This document shows positions 17,735 to 25,999 of a stretch of DNA of 64,000 bases, piece by piece. Position numbers and translations under genes: made by a program. The DNA comes from Acidimicrobiales bacterium (GTDB lineage: Bacteria; Actinomycetota; Acidimicrobiia; Acidimicrobiales; RAAP-2), in NCBI GenBank assembly GCA_025362585.1, contig JANYFR010000054.1:1-64000 (forward strand), in the 5' to 3' direction. The notes beneath the pieces are model-generated. The model ran no database searches, was not told where the DNA came from, and worked only from the letters and a program-made list of their open reading frames with translations. Positions within the stretch are counted from its first letter, which is position 1. The number at the start of each line of letters is the position of its first letter.

Positions 17735-18253
17735 ATGGCCCGGTTCAACGTCACGGGGTACGCAAGCCCCCGAGCATCGAGCGTTGGATCATTCGTCGCG
17801 AACCTGCCCGAGATGCTCGGCGCGATGGCGCTCGATCCACGTTGTCTCGTTGCGGTCGTGGAGTTCGCCGACGGGCGCTACGTGCAGTTCTGGGTCACCT
17901 GCGGTGGTACGGTCATCGCCGAGGTGGTCTCCAATTTCAATATCGGCGACGCCGTGGCCCTGAGTGACCTCGACGAGACCAGCCTGCGCGCGATGGGTTG
18001 GCACGAGCCGACCGCCGGACCGAATCCGAACTGGCGGGTGCAGTGCAACGACGGGGTGGGCCTGTGGCGCGTCGTGGCGATGACGCGTCGCGCGGTCTAC
18101 GACGTGTTGGGCGAGCGCCCGAACCGTCCGATCACGCTGCGATCGTGGGAGTTCATCGAACCATCGGACACGGCGAGTGACGACGATCGCGAACGGGCCC
18201 GGGTCGGGAACCGCCCACGGCGCCGAGGGCCACCGCATCCCGGCGCCACCTGA
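17735..18253 (+). CDS. Uncharacterised protein, TY-Chap/YbjN-like
   Basis: A 172-residue soluble protein. The central segment has RYVQFWVTCGGTVIAEVVSN, later LSDLDETSLRAMGWHEP and then NWRV. This 'YVQF...AEvvSN...L..LGW..P...NW' layout recalls the actinobacterial TY-Chap / YbjN-like domains of secretion-chaperone type. The match is by eye and only moderate. The last 25 residues are charged and low-complexity (DDDRERARVGNRPRRRG) and probably disordered. The gene begins at a leaderless start and ends 54 bp before the ABC exporter, with which it may share transcription. Confidence 0.75.
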   Translation: MARFNVTGYASPRASSVGSFVANLPEMLGAMALDPRCLVAVVEFADGRYVQFWVTCGGTVIAEVVSNFNIGDAVALSDLDETSLRAMGWHEPTAGPNPNWRVQCNDGVGLWRVVAMTRRAVYDVLGERPNRPITLRSWEFIEPSDTASDDDRERARVGNRPRRRGPPHPGAT

Positions 18254-18280
18254 CCCGATTGTCGCCGCGACCGTTCTTCC

Positions 18281-18302
18281 TACACTGCACTGGGCAAAGG
18301 AG
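18281..18302 (+). promoter_or_regulatory. Promoter and ribosome site of the ABC exporter
   Basis: A TACACT -10 hexamer (18281-18286) is followed by a short leader with AAGGAG (18297-18302), five bases before the GTG at 18308. This contrasts with the leaderless genes nearby. Confidence 0.55.
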
Positions 18303-18307
18303 ACACT

Positions 18308-20194
18308 GTGAGCATGCACGGAAGCGGGGGGTCGGGCGCCGCGCGCATGGGCGTGCGCTCGTTGCGGCGAGATCGCGCCATTCTCGAACACCGCGTCAAG
18401 CGCGGCACGCTGCCGCGAATACTGCGCTTCGCCACGCCCTATAAGTCGGTGTTGACCATCTTTCTCGTGGCGGTGGTCCTGGGCGCCATCGTCAGCGCCA
18501 CCTCGCCCCTGGTGCTGCGGGCCATCATCGACAAGGGGATCAAGCACCACCGCGAAGGTCTCATCATCGGGTTGGCCTTTCTGACGGCGGGACTGGCCAT
18601 AGTGGACGCGGTGCTGGCCCTGTTCGAGCGTCGTATCTCGGCGGTGATCGGCGAGGGATTGATCTACGACCTGCGCGCCGAGGTCTTCAACCACATTCAG
18701 CGCATGCCCGTCGCCTTCTTCTCGCGCACGCAGACCGGCGCGTTGATCAGCCGCCTGAACAACGACGTCATTGGCGCCCAGCAGGCCTTCACCGACCTGT
18801 TCTCCAACGTCGTGGGCAACGTCATCCTCGTCGCCATCGTGCTCGCGACCATGTTCATTCTCAGCTGGCAGATCGCGCTGGTCTCGCTCATCCTCCTGCC
18901 CGTGTTCTTGATACCGGCGCGCCGGGTCGGGCGAAAGCTCGGGACCCTCTTCCAACGTGGCATGGAGCTGAACGCCGAGATGAACATGGTGATGAGCGAA
19001 CGGTTCAACGTCTCGGGCGCGATGCTGGTGAAGCTCTTCGGGCGTCCCCAGGACGAGCTGCATTTTTTCGAGAGCCGCGCGGCCCAGGTCCGCGACATCG
19101 GGATCCATCAAGCCACCTACCAGCGATTCTTCTTCATCGCCCTCTCGCTCACGGCCTCACTCGCCACGGCGTTCACTTACGGCTTCGGGGGCGTCGCGGT
19201 GCTGCGCGGCGCACTGGACGTCGGCACCGTGGTCGCCCTCACGACCTACCTGGGCCGGCTCTACGGTCCGCTGACGCAGCTGTCGAACCTGAACATTGAC
19301 TACATGTCGGCCATGGTCAGTTTCGAGCGGCTCTTTGAAGTGCTCGACCTCGAGCCGATGATCAAGGAGAGCCCCGACCCCCAGTCGGTTCCCGGCGGTC
19401 CGGCCGAACTGCGCTTTGACCACGTGGCCTTTTCGTACCCCGGGGCCGAGGAAGTCTCGCTCGCGTCGCTCGAAGCGGTCGCGCGCCTCGACGACACGCC
19501 GCGCACCGACGTCCTGCACGACGTCTCGTTCGTCGTCGCCCCGGGCACGATGACGGCCCTCGTGGGCCACAGTGGCGCCGGCAAGACGACGATCTCCATG
19601 CTGGTCTCGCGCCTCTACGACGTCGACCGCGGCGCCGTCACCGTGAACGGACTGGACGTTCGCGACGCCTCGGTCGCGTCACTCAACGCGGCCGTTGGGG
19701 TCGTCACCCAAGATCCCCATCTCTTCCACGACAGTCTGCGCGCCAATCTGCTCTTCGCCAAGCCCGACGCGTCGCCCGTCCAGATCGAGCAGGCGCTGCG
19801 CGCCGCACAGATCTGGGACCTCGTGGCGTCACTGCCGCTCGGACTCGAGACGGTGGTCGGCGAGCGGGGCTACCGCCTCTCGGGCGGCGAGAAGCAGCGC
19901 GTCGCCCTCGCGCGACTGCTCTTGAAGGCCCCGCGCCTCGTGGTCCTCGACGAGGCGACCGCACACCTCGACGCCGAGAGCGAGGCCGCCGTGCAACGCG
20001 CCCTCGACGAGACCATGTCCACCAGAACGTCACTCGTCATCGCGCACCGACTGTCCACGATTCGTAACGCCGACCAGATACTGGTGGTCGAGAACGGCAC
20101 GATTGTCCAACGAGGCACGCACACCGAGCTGCTCGCCGCGGGTGGGGTCTACCACGATCTCTACGAGACGCAGTTCGCCGCCCAGGAGAGTTAG
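18308..20194 (+). CDS. ABC exporter, fused permease and ATPase
   Basis: A 628-residue half-transporter. Residues ~50-340 are a six-helix type I exporter membrane domain: PYKSVLTIFLVAVVLGAIVSA is the first helix, then FFSRTQTGALISRLNNDV. Residues ~370-625 are the ATPase: Walker A GHSGAGKTT, Q-loop VVTQDPHLFHD, signature LSGGEKQR, Walker B LVVLDEATAHLD, and the H-loop IAHRLSTI. An unusual insert of about 25 residues (AEEVSLASLEAVARLDD) lies before the Walker A strand. It probably works as a homodimer exporting lipids, drugs or peptides; the substrate is unknown. The GTG start has AAGGAG at optimal distance. Its stop overlaps the convergent fabI stop by 4 bp. Confidence 0.92.
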   Translation: MSMHGSGGSGAARMGVRSLRRDRAILEHRVKRGTLPRILRFATPYKSVLTIFLVAVVLGAIVSATSPLVLRAIIDKGIKHHREGLIIGLAFLTAGLAIVDAVLALFERRISAVIGEGLIYDLRAEVFNHIQRMPVAFFSRTQTGALISRLNNDVIGAQQAFTDLFSNVVGNVILVAIVLATMFILSWQIALVSLILLPVFLIPARRVGRKLGTLFQRGMELNAEMNMVMSERFNVSGAMLVKLFGRPQDELHFFESRAAQVRDIGIHQATYQRFFFIALSLTASLATAFTYGFGGVAVLRGALDVGTVVALTTYLGRLYGPLTQLSNLNIDYMSAMVSFERLFEVLDLEPMIKESPDPQSVPGGPAELRFDHVAFSYPGAEEVSLASLEAVARLDDTPRTDVLHDVSFVVAPGTMTALVGHSGAGKTTISMLVSRLYDVDRGAVTVNGLDVRDASVASLNAAVGVVTQDPHLFHDSLRANLLFAKPDASPVQIEQALRAAQIWDLVASLPLGLETVVGERGYRLSGGEKQRVALARLLLKAPRLVVLDEATAHLDAESEAAVQRALDETMSTRTSLVIAHRLSTIRNADQILVVENGTIVQRGTHTELLAAGGVYHDLYETQFAAQES

Positions 20195-20970
20195 CCCATT
20201 GCGTGGGCGCCGCCGTCGACGTGGATGATCGACGCGGAGGTCGCGCGCATCAATGGTGAGAGCAGGGCCACGGCGGTGTCGGCGACGGCGCTCGAGTCGT
20301 AGACGTCCCAACCGAGCGGTGCCCGTTCGTCCCACGTGTCTTCGAACTGGTCGAAACCGGGTATGGACTTGGCGGCGACGGTGCGGATCGGACCGGCGGC
20401 GAGCATGTTCACCCGGATCCTGTCCGGACCGACCTCTCGTGCGATGTAGCGCCCCAGTGATTCGAGGCCGGCCTTCATGACGCCCATCCAGTCGTACATC
20501 GGGTAGGCGCGCGAGGCATCGAAGTCGAGCGCGACGACCGAGGCGCCCCCGAGCGCCTCACTCTTTTGCAGCAGCGGTCGAAAGGCCCCGACCAGCGCGG
20601 CGAGAGAGTAGGTGGAGACCTGCATCGCGGTCGCGACGTCGGCAAAGGGCGCCACGAACATGCCGCTGCCGAGACAGGTCGGCGGCGCGTAGCCAATCGC
20701 GTGGACCAGACCGTCGAGGCGACCGAAGCGCTGCGCGACCTCGTGCGCGGCGGCCTCGATCTGACCGACGTCGGTGACGTCGAGTTCGATGATCTCGCCG
20801 ACGTCACCGAGCTTTCGCGCGGTGCGCCGGGTCAACGACGTGCCGCGCCCGGCCCCCGAGAGTGCGACCGTGGCCCCCTCTTCGAGGGCCCGCTTGGCAA
20901 TCCCGAAGGCCAGTGAGTCGTCGGTGAGTACACCGGTGACGAGGATTCGGTGATCAGTGAGTAGTCCCAT
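20191..20970 (-). CDS. fabI: Enoyl-ACP reductase (NADH), InhA-like
   Basis: A 259-residue short-chain reductase that catalyses the last step of each FAS-II elongation cycle. It starts MGLLTDHRILVTGVLTDDS, the atypical FabI/InhA nucleotide loop. The catalytic Y-x6-K is YDWMGVMK, followed by AGLESLGRYIAREVGP. The substrate loop AAGPIRTVAAKSIPGF is also typical. VTGVLTDDSLAFGIA and the YDWMGVMKAGLES segment resemble mycobacterial InhA more than E. coli FabI. The ORF track adds 20 codons upstream. The ATG at 20970 is the homologous start and has TACGCT six bases upstream, so it is probably leaderless. It works with the fabD-fabG-acpP-fabF cluster 40 kb away. Confidence 0.94.
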   Translation of the reverse strand: MGLLTDHRILVTGVLTDDSLAFGIAKRALEEGATVALSGAGRGTSLTRRTARKLGDVGEIIELDVTDVGQIEAAAHEVAQRFGRLDGLVHAIGYAPPTCLGSGMFVAPFADVATAMQVSTYSLAALVGAFRPLLQKSEALGGASVVALDFDASRAYPMYDWMGVMKAGLESLGRYIAREVGPDRIRVNMLAAGPIRTVAAKSIPGFDQFEDTWDERAPLGWDVYDSSAVADTAVALLSPLMRATSASIIHVDGGAHAMG

Positions 20971-20976
20971 ATTGTT

Positions 20977-20982
20977 AGCGTA
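20977..20982 (-). promoter_or_regulatory. -10 box (TACGCT) of leaderless fabI
   Basis: On the minus strand TACGCT-AACAAT-ATG gives a six-base gap to the fabI start. The divergent F420 reductase starts only 43 bp away. Confidence 0.6.
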
Positions 20983-21013
20983 CTTCTCAACTTCTATTTC
21001 TTCGAGGACGACT

Positions 21014-21655
21014 ATGGCGACTGTGGGCATACTGGGCGGAACCGGACCGGCCGGACGAGGCGTGGCGTTACGCCTCGCGAGCGCCGGTCACGACGTGGTG
21101 ATCGGCTCACGCGACGCCGAGCGCGCGACCACGACCGTCAACGCAATGGACGTGCGCGGGGGTACCGTGGTCGGCGCCTCCAATGAAGAGGCCGCGTCGT
21201 GCGAACTGGTCGTCGTCGCCACGCCGTGGGACTCGGCGATCGCGACCGTCACGTCGCTGCGGGGACCGTTGGCGGCAAAGACCGTCGTCTCCATGGTCAA
21301 CGCCCTCGCGCGCGAGGGACGCGAGATGGTACCGCTCTATCCGCCGCGCGGCTCCATGGCCGCCCAAATCGCCTTCGCCCTGCCCGACAGCACGATCGTC
21401 GGTGCGTTCCACCACCTACCGGCCTCAATGATGCAGGACCACGATAGTGGGCTCGAGGCCGACGTGATTATCTTCTCGGACTCCGACGTCGCGCGCACGC
21501 AGGTCGCCTCGTTGGTCGACCAGATGCCGGGGCTGCGCGCGGTGATCGCCGGCTCGATGTCCCTCGCGAGCGCCATCGAGGCCTTCACCGCGGTCGCCGC
21601 GTCGATCAACATCCGCCACCGCGTGCACAGCTACGTGAAGATAGCGGGGCTGTAA
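21014..21655 (+). CDS. fno: NADPH-dependent F420 reductase
   Basis: A 213-residue F420H2:NADP+ oxidoreductase that moves hydride between the deazaflavin F420 and NADP(H). The N-terminal Rossmann motif is VGILGGTGPAGRGVALRLA, then GHDVVIGSRDAERA, the NADP 2'-phosphate site. VVVATPWDS and VGAFHHLPASMM match the F420-binding half of the family. The ORF track adds 19 codons; ATG 21014 is chosen because the Rossmann strand starts there and GAGGAC is just upstream. The gene is divergent from fabI and followed five bases later by mshC. It implies that the organism makes F420. Confidence 0.92.
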   Translation: MATVGILGGTGPAGRGVALRLASAGHDVVIGSRDAERATTTVNAMDVRGGTVVGASNEEAASCELVVVATPWDSAIATVTSLRGPLAAKTVVSMVNALAREGREMVPLYPPRGSMAAQIAFALPDSTIVGAFHHLPASMMQDHDSGLEADVIIFSDSDVARTQVASLVDQMPGLRAVIAGSMSLASAIEAFTAVAASINIRHRVHSYVKIAGL

Positions 21656-21660
21656 TCGCG

Positions 21661-22782
21661 ATGCGCCTCTTCGACAGTGCCCGCGAGGGGGTCTTCGCGC
21701 TCGACGTGGGACCGGTCGTGACGATGTACAGCTGCGGGATTACGCCCTACGACGCGGCCCACCTCGGCCACGCCTTCGTCTACCTCACGTTCGACGTGCT
21801 CCAACGTCGGTTGCGCGACGCCGGCTACGAGACGCGCTGCGTACGTAACGTCACCGACGTCGACGACGACATCTTGCGCAAGGCCCGCGAGCTGGGCGTC
21901 AACTACCTCGACCTCGCGGCCCAGGAGATGGCGACGTTCGAGCGTGACATGGCGTTGATCAACCTGTTGGCGGTCCACGCCGAGCCCCGGGCGACCGGCG
22001 CCATTCCCGAGATCCTCACCCTGATTGGCCAGACGTTCGATCAGGGCATCGCCTACGAGGTCGACGGGTTCGTCTACTTCGAGGTGTCCAAGTTTCCCCG
22101 ATTCGGCCAGGTGAGCCACGCCAGTCGCGACCTCATGATCGAACTCGCGTCGATCCACGGCGGACGGCCCGAGGACCCGCGCAAGCGGGACCCCCTCGAC
22201 TTCGTCTTATGGCAGCCCTCACTCGAGGACGAGCCGGCCTGGGAGTCGCGCTGGGGCGCCGGTCGGCCCGGCTGGCACATTGAGTGCTCGGCGCTGGCAC
22301 TGCGCGACCTGGGCGTGACCGTCGACGTGCACGGTGGCGGCCGCGACCTCGCCTTCCCGCATCACGAGTGTGAAGCAGCCCAGAGCGAGTCGGTGACCGG
22401 TGCCCCGTTCGTGAAGCATTGGTTGCACGTTGGACTGGTCGGTCTCGGTGGCACGAAGATGTCGAAGTCCCTCGGCAACCTGGTGTTCGTCAGTGAACTG
22501 GCGAAGCTCGCCGAACCGGCGGCGGTGCGACTGGCCATGCTCAACCAGCACTACCGCGAAGACTGGGAGTGGCGCGACGAACTGCTCTCGCTGGCCGTGT
22601 CGAGGTTGTCAACGTGGCGCTCGACGTTGACGACCGGACGAGCGAGTTCGGTGCTCGACGATGTGCGCGGCGCACTCGACGACGACCTCAACTGTCCCGC
22701 GGCCCTTCGCTGCATTGACGACGCGGCCCATGCGGGCTACGGGGTCGCTCGCGCCGCGGCGCTCTTGGGCATTAACCTTTGA
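21661..22782 (+). CDS. mshC: Mycothiol cysteine ligase MshC
   Basis: A 373-residue class I aminoacyl-tRNA-synthetase homologue that joins cysteine to glucosaminyl-inositol using ATP, the third step of mycothiol synthesis. It shows MYSCGITPYDAAHLGHAF: the GITPYDA sequence separates MshC from CysRS, which has GPTVYD. RNVTDVDDDI, the zinc-site segment WHIECSALA with HHECEAAQSE, and the KMSKS loop (TKMSKSLGN) follow. The protein stops soon after the catalytic core and lacks the tRNA-anticodon domain of CysRS. At 373 residues it is shorter than the roughly 410 usual for MshC. It begins five bases after the F420 reductase and 16 bases before thrS ends the pair. mshD at 57.8 kb completes the pathway. 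Confidence 0.9.
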   Translation: MRLFDSAREGVFALDVGPVVTMYSCGITPYDAAHLGHAFVYLTFDVLQRRLRDAGYETRCVRNVTDVDDDILRKARELGVNYLDLAAQEMATFERDMALINLLAVHAEPRATGAIPEILTLIGQTFDQGIAYEVDGFVYFEVSKFPRFGQVSHASRDLMIELASIHGGRPEDPRKRDPLDFVLWQPSLEDEPAWESRWGAGRPGWHIECSALALRDLGVTVDVHGGGRDLAFPHHECEAAQSESVTGAPFVKHWLHVGLVGLGGTKMSKSLGNLVFVSELAKLAEPAAVRLAMLNQHYREDWEWRDELLSLAVSRLSTWRSTLTTGRASSVLDDVRGALDDDLNCPAALRCIDDAAHAGYGVARAAALLGINL

Positions 22783-22798
22783 GTAACGAAAGGCCCTG

Positions 22799-24778
22799 AT
22801 GTCCGAGATCGACGTCGTACTCCCTGACGGCAGCGCTCGGACGTTGCCCGAGGGCTCGACGGCGCTGGACCTGGCGGCCCAGATCGGCAAACGACTGGCG
22901 AAGGACGCGCTCTGCGCCGACGTGAACGGTGACCTGCTCGACCTCAACGTCGCCCTGCCACCGGGGGCCCTGGTGTCCATCGTGACCCCCGCGAGCGCCC
23001 GGGGGCGAGAGGTGCTGCGTCACTCGACGGCCCACGTCCTCGCCCAGGCCGTGACGCGACTCTGGCCCGGCGCGCACTTCGCTATCGGACCGTCGATCGA
23101 GAACGGTTTCTACTACGACTTTGCCCTGCCCGACGACGGGCGCTTCAGCGACGACGACCTCGAACGCCTCGAGGCCGAGATGCGCGTCATTGTCAACGAG
23201 GACCAGCCGTTCGACCGATCCGAGCACACCATCGAAGAGGGCCTCGAGCTCTTCCGCGACCAGCCCTTCAAGGTCGAGATCATCAATGCGGTCGCCCTGG
23301 GCGCCAGTGAAGAGGACCTCACCGAGGTCGCGAGCCCGTCGGTCGTGTCGGCGTACGCGAACTCTGCGCGCTTCGTCGACCTCTGTCGGGGACCGCACGT
23401 GCCGTCGACGGCGCGTCTCGGTCACTTTAAACTGATGCGCGTCGCCGGCGCGTACTGGCGCGGCGACGAGAAGAACCAGCAGCTCCAGCGCGTCTACGGC
23501 ACCGCCTGGGAGTCCGCGGCGGCGCTCGACGCCCACCTCCTTCAGCTCGTCGAGGCCGAGAAGCGCGACCATCGCCGGCTCGCGGTCGACCTGGACCTGC
23601 TCAGTTTCCCCCACGAGCTCGGTGGCGGTCTGGCGGTGTGGCACCCCAAGGGCGGCATTGTGCGTAAGCAGATGGAGGACTACAGCCGCGAGCGACACCT
23701 GCACGGCGGCTACCAGTTCGTCGTGACGCCCCACCTCGCCAACGAGCGACTCTTCGAGACGTCGGGTCACCTCGGATTCTACAGGGACGGCATGTACCCG
23801 CCGATGGAACTCGACAACGGCACGTACTACATGAAGCCGATGAACTGCCCGATGCACTGCCTCATCTACAAGAGCCGTCCCCGCAGCTATCGCGAGCTGC
23901 CACTGCGACTGTTCGAGCTCGGCACGGTCTATCGCTACGAACGGGCCGGCACGCTGCACGGTCTGATGCGCATTCGCGGCTTTACGCAAGACGACAGCCA
24001 CATCTACTGCACCGCCGATCAACTCCAGGACGAGATTGCCTCGCTGCTCGAGTTCGTCATGAGCGTGCTGCGCGCCTTCGGCTTCAGCGACTTCACGGCC
24101 AACCTGTCGACCAAAAATCCTGCGAAGTACGTGGGCGGTCATGAGATTTGGGAACAGTCGACCGAGGCGTTGCGCCTCGCGCTCGAACGATTCGGCCTCT
24201 CCTACGAGGTGAAGAAGGGGGACGCCGCCTTCTACGGACCGAAGATCGACATTGACGTCCGAGACGCGATCGGTCGGACGTGGCAGTTGAGCACCATTCA
24301 GTGTGACTTCAATTCCCCCGAGCGCTTCGAATTGGAGTACGTGGGCGCCGACAATCAGCGTCACCGGCCCATCATGCTGCACCGCGCGCTCTTCGGTTCC
24401 ATCGAGCGATTCTTTGGCGTCGTACTCGAGCACTACGCCGGCAATCTGCCGACCTGGCTCTGCGCCGAGCAGGTGCGCGTGCTCGGCGTGCGCGACGATC
24501 ACGACGCCTACGCCACCGCGGTGGCCGCGAGCCTCGCCGCACACGACGTGCGCGTTAGCACCGACGTCGCGACCGAGCCACTCGGTTCGCGTATCCGCAA
24601 GGCGAAGTTGGAAAAGATCCCCTACATCCTCGTCGTGGGTGACGACGACGTCGCGAAGACGACGATCGGCGTCAACGCCCGCGGTTCCAACGACCCCGAG
24701 CGCGGCGTCAGGCTCGATGCGTTCACGACGCGCCTCACCCTCGAGATCGCCGACCACGGATCGCCCGAGGATCACTAG
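22799..24778 (+). CDS. thrS: Threonyl-tRNA synthetase
   Basis: A 659-residue class II synthetase. Domains in order: TGS (residues ~1-65), the N2 editing domain with HSTAHVLAQAV and DLCRGPHVPSTARLGHFKL, the catalytic core and a C-terminal anticodon domain (LGVRDDHDAYA onward). The zinc ligands are visible: Cys in MKPMNCPMHCLIY and two His later (QDDSHIYC, RPIMLHRALFGSIERF). Motif 2 is RYERAGTLHGLMRIRGFTQDD. A GAAAGG ribosome site precedes the ATG. It sits at the head of the PIM gene block, as thrS does in mycobacteria. The next gene overlaps the stop by one base. Confidence 0.96.
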   Translation: MSEIDVVLPDGSARTLPEGSTALDLAAQIGKRLAKDALCADVNGDLLDLNVALPPGALVSIVTPASARGREVLRHSTAHVLAQAVTRLWPGAHFAIGPSIENGFYYDFALPDDGRFSDDDLERLEAEMRVIVNEDQPFDRSEHTIEEGLELFRDQPFKVEIINAVALGASEEDLTEVASPSVVSAYANSARFVDLCRGPHVPSTARLGHFKLMRVAGAYWRGDEKNQQLQRVYGTAWESAAALDAHLLQLVEAEKRDHRRLAVDLDLLSFPHELGGGLAVWHPKGGIVRKQMEDYSRERHLHGGYQFVVTPHLANERLFETSGHLGFYRDGMYPPMELDNGTYYMKPMNCPMHCLIYKSRPRSYRELPLRLFELGTVYRYERAGTLHGLMRIRGFTQDDSHIYCTADQLQDEIASLLEFVMSVLRAFGFSDFTANLSTKNPAKYVGGHEIWEQSTEALRLALERFGLSYEVKKGDAAFYGPKIDIDVRDAIGRTWQLSTIQCDFNSPERFELEYVGADNQRHRPIMLHRALFGSIERFFGVVLEHYAGNLPTWLCAEQVRVLGVRDDHDAYATAVAASLAAHDVRVSTDVATEPLGSRIRKAKLEKIPYILVVGDDDVAKTTIGVNARGSNDPERGVRLDAFTTRLTLEIADHGSPEDH

Positions 24779-25278
24779 TGGCCCTCGAGCGCTTCTCGGC
24801 GGCCTGGCGTGAAGGGTACGTGACGAGCGTCTCGGCGACGAACAACACCGTTGACGACGGCGTCTGCGTCTTCTGCGCCCTCGGGCGTGAACCGATCGAC
24901 GAGTCGACGGGGGTGCTCGTGCGCACCGAACTCAGTTACGTCGTCCTGAACGCCTTTCCCTACGGATCGGGCCACCTGCTGGTGCTGCCGCGGCGCCACG
25001 TCGCCGACCTCTGGGACCTCACCGAGGACGAGTACGCGGACTTCTTCGCCACCCAGCGCCGGGCCGTCGTCGCGACGCAGCGGGCCTACGGTCCCGACGG
25101 CATGAACGTTGGGATGAATCTCGGCCAGGCCGGCGGTGCCGGGATTCCCAAGCATCTTCACGGTCACGTCCTGCCGCGCTGGAACGGCGACACCAACTTC
25201 ATGACCACCATCGGGGAGACCAGAGTTTTGCCCGAATCGCTGGCGTCGACGTGGCAAAAGGTGCACGCGGAGCTCTAG
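24778..25278 (+). CDS. HIT-family nucleotide hydrolase/phosphorylase
   Basis: A 166-residue histidine-triad protein. The triad is HLHGHVLPRW near residue 130, preceded by GMNVGMNLGQAGGAGIP and by GHLLVLPRRHVADLWDL. CVFC near residue 33 could, with a His, bind a structural metal ion, as in the mycobacterial homologue that acts on diadenosine polyphosphates. It starts with a GTG overlapping the thrS stop (TAGTG), so it is translationally coupled. In mycobacteria the same HIT gene sits between thrS and the phosphatidylinositol-phosphate synthase, exactly as here. Confidence 0.93.
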   Translation: MALERFSAAWREGYVTSVSATNNTVDDGVCVFCALGREPIDESTGVLVRTELSYVVLNAFPYGSGHLLVLPRRHVADLWDLTEDEYADFFATQRRAVVATQRAYGPDGMNVGMNLGQAGGAGIPKHLHGHVLPRWNGDTNFMTTIGETRVLPESLASTWQKVHAEL

Positions 25279-25302
25279 GGGGCCGCGCGGACGCTGTTTC
25301 GT

Positions 25303-25327
25303 TAGACTTTGGGTGAAGATCCGGAGG
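25303..25327 (+). promoter_or_regulatory. Promoter and ribosome site of the PIM genes
   Basis: TAGACT (25303-25308) is a good -10 hexamer, followed by a short leader with GGAGGAT just before the ATG at 25332. It suggests a promoter of its own for the pgsA-patA-pimA genes. Confidence 0.5.
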
Positions 25328-25331
25328 ATCG

Positions 25332-25997
25332 ATGCTCGACGGAAACTTTAGGCAGTCGGTGGAGACGGTGACCCTGCCCGTCGGTCGCTGGCTCGTGCGA
25401 ATCGGATTCTCCGCCGACGTCCTCACCTCGTCGGGACTGGTCTTCTCCTGCGCCACGGCCTGGGCCATCGCCACCGGTCACCACTGGTTCGCCGCGGCGT
25501 TGCTCACCCTCACTGGTTTTCACGACCTGTTCGACGGCCCCGTCGCCAAGGCCTCCAAGCGCGCCAGCCAGCGGGGCAGTTTCTTCGACTCGGTCGTCGA
25601 CCGCGTCACCGACTCGGTGCTGCTCGGCGGCGTCGCCTACTACCTCATCGCCCAACACCACGGCCAACTGGCTCTCCTACCCTTCGCCATTCTCACGACG
25701 ACCTACATGATCTCCTACCAGCGCTCGAAGGCCGAGAGCCTGGGACTGAGTGCCAAGGGCGGCCTCATGGAGCGGGCCGAACGGATGATCCTGCTCGGGG
25801 TCGGTCTGCTCGCGAAGTCGATCTTCCTGCCGATCCTCTGGGTGATGTTGGTGCTCACCGCCATGACCGCCGCCGGCCGCTTCGTGCGTATTTGGCAGGC
25901 CGCCGCCAGCCCCGAACCGCCGTCGTTCCAGCCGGGTCGGATCCACCACCACAGCAGTCGACTGCGTCGAGGGGTCAGCCGCACCTCTCGCCGCTAA
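25332..25997 (+). CDS. pgsA: Phosphatidylinositol-phosphate synthase (CDP-alcohol phosphatidyltransferase)
   Basis: A 221-residue membrane enzyme with about six helices. The CDP-alcohol phosphotransferase signature is present as DLFDGPVAKASKR-ASQRGSFFDSVVD: the Asp residues of D-x2-DG-x2-A-x-G-x3-D-x3-D bind metal and CDP-diacylglycerol. The usual Arg after DGxxA is Lys here. By position, between the HIT gene and the PIM acyltransferase and pimA, it should make phosphatidylinositol phosphate from CDP-diacylglycerol and inositol phosphate, the first step to PI and PIMs. The basic tail (RLRRGVSRTSRR) is probably cytoplasmic. The next gene starts two bases after its stop. Confidence 0.9.
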   Translation: MLDGNFRQSVETVTLPVGRWLVRIGFSADVLTSSGLVFSCATAWAIATGHHWFAAALLTLTGFHDLFDGPVAKASKRASQRGSFFDSVVDRVTDSVLLGGVAYYLIAQHHGQLALLPFAILTTTYMISYQRSKAESLGLSAKGGLMERAERMILLGVGLLAKSIFLPILWVMLVLTAMTAAGRFVRIWQAAASPEPPSFQPGRIHHHSSRLRRGVSRTSRR

Positions 25998-25999
25998 CG

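Noticed and set aside
22772-24775. 667-codon minus-strand ORF antisense to thrS
   Set aside because: It is a GC-driven shadow of thrS, which has unmistakable synthetase motifs; the antisense product has no family-like segments.
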